Shown: positions 10,184 to 19,837, counted from the stretch's first letter. The stretch: 64,000 nucleotides of DNA from Exiguobacterium acetylicum DSM 20416 (GCF_000702605.1 NZ_JNIR01000001.1:734501-798500); one strand, 5' to 3'. Numbers and translations are program-made. The notes: generated from the letters alone by a model not told the origin.

Positions 10184-10846
10184 ATGTTAGAAATCATCGC
10201 ATCGACCGTAGAAGAAGCGGTCGCAGCAGAACAAGCCGGAGCGGACCGGATCGAGCTCGTTTCCGCATTATCCGAAGGTGGGGTGACGCCGAGCTATGGA
10301 CTGATTCGTCAAGTCGTCTCGACGGTCGAGATTCCAGTTCACGTCCTCGTTCGACCACATAGTAAGTCGTTCGTCTATTCGAAATCAGACGAAGAAACGA
10401 TCATCACGGATATCGACTTGATCCGAGAACTCGGTGCTGCCGGGATCGTCGTCGGCTCATTGACCGCAGATGGTCGCGTCGACGAAGGCTTCCTTGGTCG
10501 AATCATCAAACATAAAGGGGAACTGTCATTGACGTTCCACCGAGCAATCGATAGTAGTCGCGATATTCTCGAAGCGGCAGAAGTGCTCGCTGATTTTCCA
10601 GAAGTCGACCGGATCTTGACGTCGGGTGGTCAAGCGACGGCGTTAGAAGGAAAAGAGACAATCGCGCGCTTGATCGAGGACCATCCGGACTTGATTATCT
10701 TACCAGGTTCCGGGATTACGCTTGAGAATGCGGAAGCACTTCTTGAGGCGACGAAGGCATCGGAACTACATGTGGGATCCGCTGTCTTACAAGACGGTAT
10801 CATTCAAAAAGAACGTGTTGAGGCATTGACGCGACTTCTGCGCTAA
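10184..10846 (+). CDS. cutC: CutC family TIM-barrel protein
   Basis: This 220-residue protein has the CutC pattern MLEIIASTVEEAVAAEQAGA, then LSEGGVTPS, VLVRPHSKSFVYS and TFHRAIDSS. The family was named for copper homeostasis in Escherichia coli, but its enzymatic role is still uncertain. ATG 10184 follows GGGAGGG with suitable spacing. It sits directly behind the DeoR gene. Confidence 0.92.
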   Translation: MLEIIASTVEEAVAAEQAGADRIELVSALSEGGVTPSYGLIRQVVSTVEIPVHVLVRPHSKSFVYSKSDEETIITDIDLIRELGAAGIVVGSLTADGRVDEGFLGRIIKHKGELSLTFHRAIDSSRDILEAAEVLADFPEVDRILTSGGQATALEGKETIARLIEDHPDLIILPGSGITLENAEALLEATKASELHVGSAVLQDGIIQKERVEALTRLLR

Positions 10847-10860
10847 TCCTATACCGCACG

Positions 10861-10906
10861 AATCCATTTTTCAAATCTTATGAGATGAGAGAAATGGATT
10901 TTTTTG
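10861..10906 (+). terminator. Intrinsic terminator after cutC
   Basis: AATCCATTTTTC pairs with GAGAAATGGATT (one mismatch), followed by seven T. Confidence 0.85.
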
Positions 10907-11032
10907 TATGTGTTCGTGACGGATTTTCGACGATTCCGTGACACGTTTGAAAAGCAAAGCGGGATAACTAGGTTTTTCAACGGGACTACGCTAGAATCAA
11001 AGATGGAAATAGTGGAAATGAAGGAGTACGAC

Positions 11033-11668
11033 ATGAACCCTAAACAATTAAAACAAGACGCCCTTGGTACACTAAAAGGACGCTGGCTGGTCGGGCTAAG
11101 CATCTCGATCATCTACTTCCTTATCTTTGCGCTTGCAGCAAGCCGGATGTCCTTTGACCAAGATGACATCGACAGCATGGTCCGTTTCATCGGACTGAAC
11201 ATGGTCGTAACGATAGTCCTTGCTCCGGTGACGGTTGGACGAACGATTGCTTACTTACGCTTCACACGCGGGGAGTCTGCCGGTATCGGAACGTTATTCG
11301 AAGGGTTTTCTTCGTTTCGACGTGTTTTCCGGACGATTGCTGCGTATGCAATCGTGACGGTATTGGTGTATGTCGGATCATTTTTGATTTTACCGGCATT
11401 GTACTTTTATCTAGCGTATCGCCTCGTCCCGTACATTTTGGTCGACCGACCAGAATTGTCGTTTTGGCAAGTCCTCGGTGAGAGTCGTCGGATGATGAAA
11501 GGGCATAAGCGTGAATTGATCATGCTTTACTTGAGTTTCATCGGCTGGGGTATCCTTGCACTACTTAGTACTGTGGGTGTCATCTTCTTGACGCCGTATT
11601 TCGATACGACGATGGCACACTTCTATGAACGCTTGAAACCAACACGTCAATCATCCGTCGAGGGATGA
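11033..11668 (+). CDS. DUF975 family integral membrane protein
   Basis: This 211-residue protein has about five hydrophobic segments. The DUF975 pattern is clear near the C-terminus: LYFYLAYRLVPYILVD, then a cytoplasmic SRRMMKGHKRELI loop, then LSFIGWGILALLS. The family's function is unknown. ATG 11033 is preceded by AAGGAG. The N-terminal extension available from an upstream TTG would be charged and lacks an RBS. Confidence 0.9.
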   Translation: MNPKQLKQDALGTLKGRWLVGLSISIIYFLIFALAASRMSFDQDDIDSMVRFIGLNMVVTIVLAPVTVGRTIAYLRFTRGESAGIGTLFEGFSSFRRVFRTIAAYAIVTVLVYVGSFLILPALYFYLAYRLVPYILVDRPELSFWQVLGESRRMMKGHKRELIMLYLSFIGWGILALLSTVGVIFLTPYFDTTMAHFYERLKPTRQSSVEG

Positions 11669-11671
11669 ACC

Positions 11672-11718
11672 AAAAAAGCCTGTACGCTACGTCGACTGAC
11701 GTAATGTACAGGCTTTTT
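11672..11718 (+). terminator. Bidirectional terminator between convergent genes
   Basis: AAAAAGCCTGTAC pairs with GTACAGGCTTTTT around an inner ACGTC/GACGT hairpin. The A and T runs at both ends let it serve the DUF975 gene on the plus strand and the dehydrogenase on the minus strand. Confidence 0.92.
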
Positions 11719-11720
11719 GC

Positions 11721-12602
11721 TCATTCTACCGAAGCGCGTGAACGTGCAGCGAGCAACAGATAAAGCGCTTGTGTACCGGAATCGGCGTGACCCAGCTCAG
11801 CAAGTTGTTCATATAAATCCTTCGTCAGTGCGAGACCAGGTGTCGCGATGCCCATCTCAGCGCCGCGTTCGAGAGCAAGCCGCATATCCTTGATGAAGTG
11901 TTTGACGAAGAAACCAGGTGAGTAGTTTTCAGCGATGACGCGTGGAATTAAGTTCTCAAGACTCCAGCTACCGGCAGAACCAGATTTGATCGTCTCGATG
12001 AACTGCGTCGGATCAATCCCGGACCGCGTGACGAACAACAGCATCTCCGCTGTTCCGATCATTGAGCCGGCGATTGCGATTTGGTTCGCGAGTTTTGCTG
12101 ATTGTCCTTTACCAGGACCACCGAAGAGTGAAATCGATTTTCCCATCGCTTCGAATAATGGCTTCGCTTGCGCGAACGCTGCTTCTTCACCACCGACGAG
12201 AATAGCGAGTGTCCCGTTCTTCGCACCGAGGTCACCACCTGTGACAGGTGCGTCCAGTGCCTGAAGACCGCGTGTTGCCGCTTCCTGCGCGATGCGTTCT
12301 GCAAGAGCTGGACTAGATGTCGTCATATCGACCAGGATCGTTCCGGGTGACGCATAGTCGAGGACTCTGTCTTCGAAGTAGATTTGCTCGACGTCTTGCG
12401 GATAACCGACGATCGAGATGACGACGTCGACATCCGTGACAACGTCTTGAATCGTATCGACGATTTCGACACCATCTGCTTCAAGGACAAGTCCTTTTTC
12501 TTTCGTACGATTGTATCCTTTAACTGTAAAACCTGCCTTGCGCAGATTGCGGACCATGCCTTGTCCCATGACACCTAATCCGATGAAACCGACTGTCTTC
12601 AT
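11721..12602 (-). CDS. Beta-hydroxyacid dehydrogenase (3-hydroxyisobutyrate dehydrogenase family, YkwC-like)
   Basis: This 293-residue cytosolic NAD(P)-dependent enzyme begins with the Rossmann motif GFIGLGVMGQGMVRN. It has the substrate-binding segment DAPVTGGDLGAKNGTLAI and the catalytic Lys region GKGQSAKLANQ. The exact substrate (3-hydroxyisobutyrate, tartronate semialdehyde or a succinic semialdehyde-like acid) cannot be told from the sequence. Its start codon overlaps the stop of the upstream ABC exporter gene by 4 nt, so the two are translationally coupled. Confidence 0.93.
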   Translation of the reverse strand: MKTVGFIGLGVMGQGMVRNLRKAGFTVKGYNRTKEKGLVLEADGVEIVDTIQDVVTDVDVVISIVGYPQDVEQIYFEDRVLDYASPGTILVDMTTSSPALAERIAQEAATRGLQALDAPVTGGDLGAKNGTLAILVGGEEAAFAQAKPLFEAMGKSISLFGGPGKGQSAKLANQIAIAGSMIGTAEMLLFVTRSGIDPTQFIETIKSGSAGSWSLENLIPRVIAENYSPGFFVKHFIKDMRLALERGAEMGIATPGLALTKDLYEQLAELGHADSGTQALYLLLAARSRASVE

Positions 12603-14343
12603 ACATGATTCCCCCTTGCACGTTCCGTGCCGATGAATTGTTGCGTTACGAGCTTATTATACAATGGATTGTCGACGACAAGACGATCATGTGTCCCGAT
12701 GCCGGAAATCCGACCATCTTCAAGAACGATAATTTGATCGGCATGACGAACTGTCGCGAGACGATGAGCGATGACGAACGTCGTCCGTCCGACCATCAAT
12801 CGCTCGAGTGCTTCCCGAACGACCCGCTCGGACTCGGAGTCGAGGCTTGACGTGGCTTCATCCAGCAATAGAATTTCCGGATCTCGGAGGAGTGCACGTG
12901 CGATCGCAATCCGTTGGCGTTGACCACCAGACAACTTGACACCTCGTTCCCCGATTTCAGTTGCGTACCCCTCTGGAAAACGTTCAATGAACGTATTGGC
13001 ATTCGCCATCCGTGCAGCCTCACGAATTTTGTCTTCACTGACGTCTTCCGCAAGACCATAGACGAGATTGTCACGGATCGTTCCCGATAAAACAGGGGAG
13101 TCTTGGGCGACATAACCGATCGCTTGGCGCCAAGACGATAGCGTTAAATTAGCGATGGATTGATCTCCGAGTCGAATCTGTCCGGATGTCGGTTGATAGA
13201 ATCGCTCCAGTATCGCGAATAATGTCGTCTTCCCGGATCCACTCGGACCGACGATCGCTGTCGTCTTGCCGCGTGGTAACGTAAAGCTGACATCCTGTAG
13301 GATGGGCGTCTCATTGTATCCGAATGATAGGTGATCGACCGTGACGTCCGTAAACGGACGCGGCGCAACAAGCGCTCCAGGTGCTTCCGGTGTCTCATCG
13401 AGAAGCTCGATGATTCGCTCTGTCGCCCCGCGAGCCTTCTGTAACTTCGTGATGAATTCAGTCATCGTCACGAGTGGCGTCATGATTTGGAACAAATAGA
13501 GTGAGAAGGCGACGAGTTCACCTGCTGTGATCTGGTTCGTCGCGACGCGGTAGGCACCAAAGCCGATGATCAAGATCAACATCGTCGTCAAGGTGACGTT
13601 AAAGATTGGCAACAAAAGGGATTGGATTCGTCCTTCCTTGACGCCATAGCCATAAAGATTCTCAATGCGAGTTTTCCCACGGTCGAGCTCATAGGATTCA
13701 GTCGCTTGCGATTTGACGAGTCGGACTTCACCGAGCATCTCGGCAAAAAAACCGGATAATCCCGCGAGTTCCTTCTGAGTCTCACGAGATATCTTATGCA
13801 ACTTCCGCACGAGCGGGATGATGATTAGTAGCGTCACGGGTACAGCGATGACCATGACGAGTGTCATCTGCCAGTCGAGGAAGAACAGAATCGTGATCGC
13901 TCCGATGATCGAAACGAGTGATGTCAGCAGGCGGACGAGTTGCTCCGACAGCAATTGCTGGAGTGTCGTAGCGTCACTGTTGAGTCGGGAGACAAGCTCA
14001 CCAGATTTCGTCTCATCATAGAACGGAATCGATAAGGTCAACAGGTGTTTCCATAGGAGTGTCCGTAAATTAGCGACGATTCGTTGACCGACGATCTGTA
14101 ACCAATAGATCGATAAAGCATTCGCGACGACTTGGACGACAAAGACGATCACGAACAAACTGATCAGCTGCGGAGTCAGTCGATCGACTGTAAAACCGTC
14201 AATCAACGTCTTTAAGAACCAAGGAATGGCGAGGGCAGCCAGTGCTTGGATGACGGAGACGGAAACAGCGGCGGATAATAATCCGACCGGGGGTTTCGTT
14301 TTTTCAATAACAGGTAAAAAGATTGGAACGTAGCAGCGTTCAT
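12599..14343 (-). CDS. ABC exporter (fused TMD-NBD, BmrA/YheI type), 5' frameshift
   Basis: As read, the open frame covers 12599-14206 (535 aa, TTG start) and lacks the first membrane helix. That missing helix is encoded upstream in another frame: ATG 14343 gives MNAATFQSFYLLLKK. After one extra A in the A-run at 14299-14304 it would continue as TKPPVGLLSAAVSVSVIQAL and enter the exporter in frame, giving about 581 aa, normal for BmrA-like pumps. The rest is intact: Walker A GPSGSGKTT, signature LSGGQRQR and Walker B ILLLDEATSSLD. It would be a homodimeric efflux pump for drugs or lipids. It overlaps the dehydrogenase gene by 4 nt. Confidence 0.85.
14299..14304 (-). other. Six-A homopolymer at the apparent frameshift of the ABC exporter
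   Basis: Read on the minus strand, TTG is followed by six A and then CG. Seven A would join the N-terminal helix to the rest of the exporter. See the exporter entry and the finding. Confidence 0.8.
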
Positions 14344-14467
14344 TTCAACACATCCTCTCTTTTCCATTGTCCGAAAGAACGAAGAAACGGTCAAATGGGA
14401 AACGCGACTTGACAAGAAATCTTTTGGTTTGTGACACTGATAGTGGAACCAACAAGGGAGGATGCAG

Positions 14468-14899
14468 ATGTCTATTTTCGTAGATGCGGACGGATGTCCC
14501 GTTGTCGATCTCGTCGTTCGACACCGACAGGGACGTGACGTCTTTTTAGTTTGTGATACAGCACACCAGATGATGCGGGAGGGGGCGACGACGATTACGG
14601 TCGGACAAGGTCCAGATGCTGTCGATTACGCAATCGTCAATCGGATGAAACGTGGCGATCTCGTCGTGACCCAAGACTACGGTTTAGCAGCACTCGTCTT
14701 AGCGCGAGGAGGACTCGCAATGGACCAAAACGGTCGTGAGTTCACGAACGATAATATTGATTTATTACTTCATACACGGCATGTCGGACAACAAATCCGA
14801 CGAGCAGGTGGACGGACGAAAGGACCGAAAAAACGGACACGTGATGCGGATCGGGCATTTGAAGAAGCATTTCGTGCATTAGTGCACACCATCATATAA
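14468..14899 (+). CDS. YaiI/YqxD (DUF188) family protein
   Basis: This 143-residue protein has the family signature MSIFVDADGCPV, followed by GPDAVDYAIVNRMKRGDLVVTQDYGLA pieces typical of a PIN-like fold with conserved Asp residues. Its function is unknown. ATG 14468 is chosen over ATG 14462 because AGGGAGG ends right before the latter. The tail RTKGPKKRTRDADRAFEEAF is strongly basic. Confidence 0.93.
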   Translation: MSIFVDADGCPVVDLVVRHRQGRDVFLVCDTAHQMMREGATTITVGQGPDAVDYAIVNRMKRGDLVVTQDYGLAALVLARGGLAMDQNGREFTNDNIDLLLHTRHVGQQIRRAGGRTKGPKKRTRDADRAFEEAFRALVHTII

Positions 14900-14982
14900 G
14901 TAAGAATGTACTTGAACTGTTGATACAGCAAGGACCATGCTATAATTTGAAACAGGAATGAATTCAGAAAGGAGGATGCACG

Positions 14983-16617
14983 TTGAAACGAATTTTACGC
15001 GACCACTCGAAGGACCGTCCTTACCGATTGCGCCAAGGAACGGTTCCGGCATCAGCTGAGGCACGACTCACTTCACTCGATCAACGTGAAATCAATCGGT
15101 TACAACAGAATTTACGGGAAGTCGAACTGAAATTGAAGCAACGTAATGAAATCATGGAAGCGCTAGCGACACAAAATGTCGAAGCGGCCTGTGAGACCGT
15201 CCTGACGATTCTGTTGCAACTGCTCGATGTAAAAGAAGGTGCCATCCTCTTGTACCGTCGTGAACAATTGAATCATTTCGTCGCGCAAGGCATCGACGAG
15301 ATGGAGCTGATCGAAAAAGATCTCGATCAATATTCGGTCTTACGTCGGGCGTTCGTCATGCGTAAATCGGTTCAGTTGCCAATCAGTGAGCAGTTCGAGT
15401 CGGCAATCCCGGTCCAGTCTCCAAGCAACGGACAAGTCGTCGGATTGCTTTATGTTCGTCATGCCTTCGCTCAGTTCAATCTAGAGCAAGTCGGGGACTT
15501 ACTTGATCTATCACGAAAACTCGGGATGACGCTTGAGCGCCATCTGTTGTTCCATCAGATGGAGCATGAAAAAATCAAGACGTATCAGCTACTGGACTCG
15601 ATTCGGGAAGCTGTCCTATATATCGAGAGTAGCGGAGAACAGATTTATGCAAACCAAGCCTTGTTGAACATGTTTCCCCCGAAGCTCGTCAATCAAGCGC
15701 AAGGATTCCGTCATGCGTATGAACGGGCGACGTCGCTGTTTGAACATGTCGATCAGCCGGACGCACTTCATGACTATATCGGTCAACTAATGAACGGGGA
15801 TATTCCGGGAGAAACAATCGAACTCTCGGCGTTTCGTGGGAACTTATTACTCAGTGCCTACGCTGAACGGATTGCGATCGCGAACGTTGAATGGGGAATG
15901 ATGCTCGTCTTACGCGACGTGACGAAAGACAAGGAACTCGATCTTAAACAGGCAGAGTTCGTCTCGATCGTATCGCATGAGTTGCGGACACCGCTCTCTT
16001 CCATCATGGGCTTTACGGAGTTACTGATGAAACGAGAAGTCGATCCGAAGCGCCAAAAGCGGTATTTGCAGACGATTCATTCGGAAACCGTTCGATTAGC
16101 GGAATTGATCAATGATATCCTGGAAATTCAAAAAGGGGAAGATTCGACGCACGGCACGCAAAAAGAACCGCTTGATTTGAAACAGTTGATATTCGAGATG
16201 AAGCCGATGTTTGATCTTGCGAGTCAGGCACACCGAATCAGTGTTCAGTTCGAATCAGGAGACTATACGGTATCAGCCAGCAGTGAGAAGATGAAGCAAC
16301 TGTTTACGAACCTAATCATGAATGCGATAAAATATTCGCCTGAGGGCGGCGCAATCCGGATCAAAGGGTCAAACCAATCGGATCAATTACGGATTGAGAT
16401 TTCGGACGAAGGGCTCGGTATACCAGAGAAAGCCCTACCTTACATTTTTGATAAGTTTTATAGAGCGGATAATTCGGATACACGTAAAATCGGCGGAACC
16501 GGCTTAGGGCTCGCGATTTGCCGAATGATCGTGCTCGATCATGGAGGAGCGATTTCCGTTCAATCGACGGAAGGAAAAGGTAGTACCTTCATCATTCAAC
16601 TTCCAGTTGACGTATGA
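14983..16617 (+). CDS. Soluble sensor histidine kinase (GAF-PAS-HisKA-HATPase)
   Basis: This 544-residue protein starts at TTG 14983 after AGAAAGGAGG. It has no membrane segment. The order is a coiled coil (about 35-65), a GAF-like domain (70-190), a PAS-like domain (205-320), HisKA with SHELRTP (phospho-acceptor His332), N-box NLIMNAIKYSPEGG, G1 DEGLGIP and G2 GGTGLGLAI. It should autophosphorylate in response to a cytosolic signal. No response regulator is adjacent. Instead a GGDEF-EAL gene starts 31 bp downstream, suggesting a link to cyclic-di-GMP signalling. Confidence 0.93.
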   Translation: MKRILRDHSKDRPYRLRQGTVPASAEARLTSLDQREINRLQQNLREVELKLKQRNEIMEALATQNVEAACETVLTILLQLLDVKEGAILLYRREQLNHFVAQGIDEMELIEKDLDQYSVLRRAFVMRKSVQLPISEQFESAIPVQSPSNGQVVGLLYVRHAFAQFNLEQVGDLLDLSRKLGMTLERHLLFHQMEHEKIKTYQLLDSIREAVLYIESSGEQIYANQALLNMFPPKLVNQAQGFRHAYERATSLFEHVDQPDALHDYIGQLMNGDIPGETIELSAFRGNLLLSAYAERIAIANVEWGMMLVLRDVTKDKELDLKQAEFVSIVSHELRTPLSSIMGFTELLMKREVDPKRQKRYLQTIHSETVRLAELINDILEIQKGEDSTHGTQKEPLDLKQLIFEMKPMFDLASQAHRISVQFESGDYTVSASSEKMKQLFTNLIMNAIKYSPEGGAIRIKGSNQSDQLRIEISDEGLGIPEKALPYIFDKFYRADNSDTRKIGGTGLGLAICRMIVLDHGGAISVQSTEGKGSTFIIQLPVDV

Positions 16618-16648
16618 CCACGACAGAACCAGAAAGGAGGAAGACACG

Positions 16649-18406
16649 GTGAATAATAACTCACACATTCGTTATGAAGCTTTGCATCCACTCGTCGAAG
16701 AAATTCTTGAAAAACTGAGTGAACAAATCGGCGTCAATACATTATTTTTTGCATTAAACGATTCTTACAGCAATTTTGTCGTTAAAGCAATCAACCAAGA
16801 CCGTCAGTTGATCGAAGAAGGCTCGACCCATGTCTTCCAACATGTCCTCTGTAAGCTGGTCGTCGATGAGACGGATGGGAAGGTCTCGATCAATGAATTG
16901 CTCAATGATCCATTGACGGTTAATCATCCGGTCACGAAAGCACTTGGAAACGGTAGCTTTTTAGGGGTGGCGATCAAAAACGCGGAGAACGAGAAAATCG
17001 GAACGTTATGTGCCTTTGACGATCAGCCATTTGACTTCAAGGAACAGGATGTTGCGCTCGTTGAACGATACGCGGATATTATCAGTAAATCAATCAACGT
17101 CGAAACCTATGTCATCAAAGATGCACTGACAGACGTCTACAACGAACGGTATATGAATCGATTGATTTCGAGTATGACGATTCATCCCGCTTTCATGATG
17201 GTGTTGAACCTGGACCGTTTTCATGCAATCAATGCAGCGCACGGATACCGGGCAGGGAATGAAGTACTGCGTGAAATCGCGAGCCGGTTAAAGTATGTTC
17301 CTTTACCGAACCATGTCGTCGGGCGGATGGACGGGAATGAATTCGTTGTCCTAGCAGCAATCGAACAGGATCTGGAGTTCGAGCAACATGCAGAAGAATA
17401 TGCCCGTATCGTCACGGAAGCGATTGAGCAACCGATCGTTGGTGTCGCAGATGAACCGATTCACGTGACGGCTTCGTCTGGCGTCAGTCTCCTGACCGGT
17501 GACATGGCAAGCCGTCAAACACAAATTTACGCAGCAGAAGCGCTGATGCAACAGGTCAAACACGATGGGAAACGACGGACCTCGTTCGTTAATCCGAACC
17601 GAAATGCGGAGCAACATCCATTTGCATCGGTCCTTGAATCAGAGTTGTCGCATGCACTTGAACGAGGGCAGTTCGAACTTTATTACCAATGGATCGTCGA
17701 TGCGAAACAAAAACATTATGTCGCGGTTGAAGCGCTTTTACGTTGGAACCACCCAGTGCTTGGCTTCGTCAGTCCGACGGATTTCATTCCGATTGCCGAG
17801 AAGATGGAAATTTTCCCGGACATCGGTCGCTTTACGATCTGTCAGGCAATCTTGGATCAACGTCGTTTAGAAGAAACGTTTGGTCGTAAGATTTCCGTCG
17901 CCGTCAATCTGTCGGCGAATCAGTTCGAGTCAGATCAACTATTTTCCGAGTTGCTCCGACTGACAGAGGAGTCATACTTCCCGAATGAACGACTCATTCT
18001 TGAAATTCGGGAAGAAGTACTGCAGACACGTCGCCGTTTTGCGATCAACCGGTTGGAACAATTGCGTCAAGCAGGCTATCGTTTGACCGTCGATCATTTT
18101 GGAAGTCATTACGCATCACTCAATTCGTTATTGCGTTTACCTGTTCAAGCGGTCAAACTTGATCCAATCTTTACGCGTCGCCTCGTCCAAAATCAGTTGG
18201 AGCGCTCGATGATTCGGTCTGTTCATTCGTTGACGTCTGTGCTGAACATCGCGCTCGTGATTCAAGAGGTTGAGACCGCGTCTCAACTCCAACAGATTCA
18301 ACTGCTGGATGAGGACCTTTATGTGCAAGGCTATGAAGTACATCACCCTCAGCCAATTGAACAATTACTCATCGAGGACATCGTTCGCGGGCACGCCGAG
18401 GTTTAA
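16649..18406 (+). CDS. GAF-GGDEF-EAL protein with degenerate catalytic motifs
   Basis: This 585-residue protein starts at GTG 16649, 8 nt after AGAAAGGAGG. The domains are GAF (about 10-165), GGDEF (170-325) and EAL (340-580). The GGDEF box is replaced by DGNEF (within GRMDGNEFVVLA). The EAL domain keeps VEALLRW and SVAVNLSANQF, but the DDFGTGYSSL metal loop reads DHFGSHYASL. I infer weak or absent cyclase and esterase activity, so it is more likely a c-di-GMP or GTP sensor. It is probably cotranscribed with the preceding kinase. Confidence 0.92.
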   Translation: MNNNSHIRYEALHPLVEEILEKLSEQIGVNTLFFALNDSYSNFVVKAINQDRQLIEEGSTHVFQHVLCKLVVDETDGKVSINELLNDPLTVNHPVTKALGNGSFLGVAIKNAENEKIGTLCAFDDQPFDFKEQDVALVERYADIISKSINVETYVIKDALTDVYNERYMNRLISSMTIHPAFMMVLNLDRFHAINAAHGYRAGNEVLREIASRLKYVPLPNHVVGRMDGNEFVVLAAIEQDLEFEQHAEEYARIVTEAIEQPIVGVADEPIHVTASSGVSLLTGDMASRQTQIYAAEALMQQVKHDGKRRTSFVNPNRNAEQHPFASVLESELSHALERGQFELYYQWIVDAKQKHYVAVEALLRWNHPVLGFVSPTDFIPIAEKMEIFPDIGRFTICQAILDQRRLEETFGRKISVAVNLSANQFESDQLFSELLRLTEESYFPNERLILEIREEVLQTRRRFAINRLEQLRQAGYRLTVDHFGSHYASLNSLLRLPVQAVKLDPIFTRRLVQNQLERSMIRSVHSLTSVLNIALVIQEVETASQLQQIQLLDEDLYVQGYEVHHPQPIEQLLIEDIVRGHAEV

Positions 18407-18428
18407 TCGTTCTTCAGTCGGGAATACT

Positions 18429-18455
18429 TTAAAATGTGGAACAAGTACATTTTAA
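18429..18455 (+). promoter_or_regulatory. Perfect inverted repeat (TTAAAATGT-N9-ACATTTTAA)
   Basis: Two perfect 9-bp arms at 18429-18437 and 18447-18455 are spaced by 9 bp. The right arm touches the ribosome binding site of the acidic small protein. It could be an operator or an RNA hairpin that hides the RBS. Confidence 0.6.
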
Positions 18456-18467
18456 GGGGGATGCCAA

Positions 18468-18746
18468 ATGGCGAATCAACACGATAAAGAGACGGATCCG
18501 ATTACTTCAGGGAACCGCATGACGAAGGATGAGATTGCCGGACGTGATCCGCAAGACCATACGGATGTACCGGAATCTTCAAAAGAGGAAAAAGAATCAA
18601 AGCATCAAGAGCAAGAACAAGATGCTGAGAAAACAGAACGATCAGATGACGATGCTTCGAGTGAAGAAGCACCCGATTTATCACACGCTTCTGATGAAGA
18701 TGGCGATGTCCAGCCTTCTGATGAAGACCAGCAAGATAAAGAATGA
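18468..18746 (+). CDS. Small, highly acidic, low-complexity protein (92 aa)
   Basis: The protein is almost entirely hydrophilic, dominated by Glu, Asp, Ser, Gln and Lys, with no hydrophobic core, and is probably disordered. The RBS is AAGGGGG and the gene has its own terminator. Similar acidic small proteins in Bacillales are often general-stress products, but I do not recognise this one. A perfect inverted repeat overlaps its leader. Confidence 0.8.
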   Translation: MANQHDKETDPITSGNRMTKDEIAGRDPQDHTDVPESSKEEKESKHQEQEQDAEKTERSDDDASSEEAPDLSHASDEDGDVQPSDEDQQDKE

Positions 18747-18750
18747 CTAA

Positions 18751-18804
18751 AAATAAGGGCAATCGACGTTCGGCAGTAATGCCACGCGTCGATTGCCCTT
18801 TTTG
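18751..18804 (+). terminator. Bidirectional terminator between convergent genes
   Basis: A perfect 14-bp stem (AAGGGCAATCGACG / CGTCGATTGCCCTT) has T runs on both strands and sits between the acidic-protein gene and the leftward DUF4003-like gene. Confidence 0.93.
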
Positions 18805-18823
18805 CTGTATTGTTCTTGAATGA

Positions 18824-19783
18824 TTACTCGCCCCCGCCGTCACCACCACCATCAAATCCTCCGTCGATCCCGCCGTCCGTCGCATGGGACGTGTCGGTCA
18901 AATCAACAGGGAAGAGTAAGAACGGAATCGCGTCGGCGCCGTCCGGTGGGAGAATCGAAGATGGGAAGAGTTGTTGCAGGATCGTTTGTTGACTTAAATA
19001 CAATCGGATTGCTGTCAAATAGACTAAGTCCTTCCGGTATTTAAAATGTAAATCGGAGCGTAACGCCTCTGCCATCCGTTCGAGTGACGAAGCGTGAACG
19101 TTTGGATCACCGAGTAACGCAAGCATGCCGTGGAACGACAGCGGAACATGGTGTTTACGATGTATCTTACGGGATGCCTCCACTTGTGCGATATAGCGAT
19201 CCCAATCGTCTTCAGGCAATAAAGCGAATATCAAGGCCACGACATACGTCTGTTGAGCGCGTCCGAACCGTCGTTTGAGTCGTTGATAGACCGTTTCGAT
19301 ACGCGAGGCGAGTTCGTCTAACTCACCGCGTGTCGTAGCGTGAAAATAGACGAAAGAGATCAATAGCGGTGACACGATGAACCGATGTTGTTTTTTGAGG
19401 CGTGTGTATAATTGTACCGTTCGTTCAAGTACCGCGTCCTGTGGAGTAAGACGGCTGATGAACAGGGCAGTAGAGTAGGCATTCAAGGGATGCGACAAGC
19501 GATGCGATTTAAAATAGCCATGAATCGACATCATCTCAGCAATCCGACTCGGTGTGTGGGCGTCAAAGGCATGAATCTTCGAAGCAAGTAATAATGCCTG
19601 GGTGGTTTGTGTATACAAGCGTATTTTCAAGTCATCTGCTGTCTCAAGCAACACACTTGCGGAAACCTGCTCCGTTCCGATCGTTCGGTCGAATGCCAGT
19701 TCGATCAGAATACCATCCTGATAGGTTCTGAATTCTGGTCCGATGTGATCAAGCTGTCGCAAGAAAGTCGTCGCGATCTCCAT
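18824..19783 (-). CDS. DUF4003-like protein, 319 aa
   Basis: This alpha-helical cytosolic-looking protein contains repeated segments such as LLLASKIHAFDAHT and LLISFVYFHATTRGE. It ends in a striking Gly/Asp tail (GGIDGGFDGGGDGGG). I tentatively place it in DUF4003, whose function is unknown. It starts at ATG 19783 after GGAGGAAC. DUF1836 lies upstream on the same strand, 54 bp away, so the two may be cotranscribed. Confidence 0.75.
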   Translation of the reverse strand: MEIATTFLRQLDHIGPEFRTYQDGILIELAFDRTIGTEQVSASVLLETADDLKIRLYTQTTQALLLASKIHAFDAHTPSRIAEMMSIHGYFKSHRLSHPLNAYSTALFISRLTPQDAVLERTVQLYTRLKKQHRFIVSPLLISFVYFHATTRGELDELASRIETVYQRLKRRFGRAQQTYVVALIFALLPEDDWDRYIAQVEASRKIHRKHHVPLSFHGMLALLGDPNVHASSLERMAEALRSDLHFKYRKDLVYLTAIRLYLSQQTILQQLFPSSILPPDGADAIPFLLFPVDLTDTSHATDGGIDGGFDGGGDGGGE

Positions 19784-19837
19784 GACTGTTCCTCCTCTGC
19801 CTTTTCTTCTAGTGTATCACGCAGTGAAAGCGTTCTC

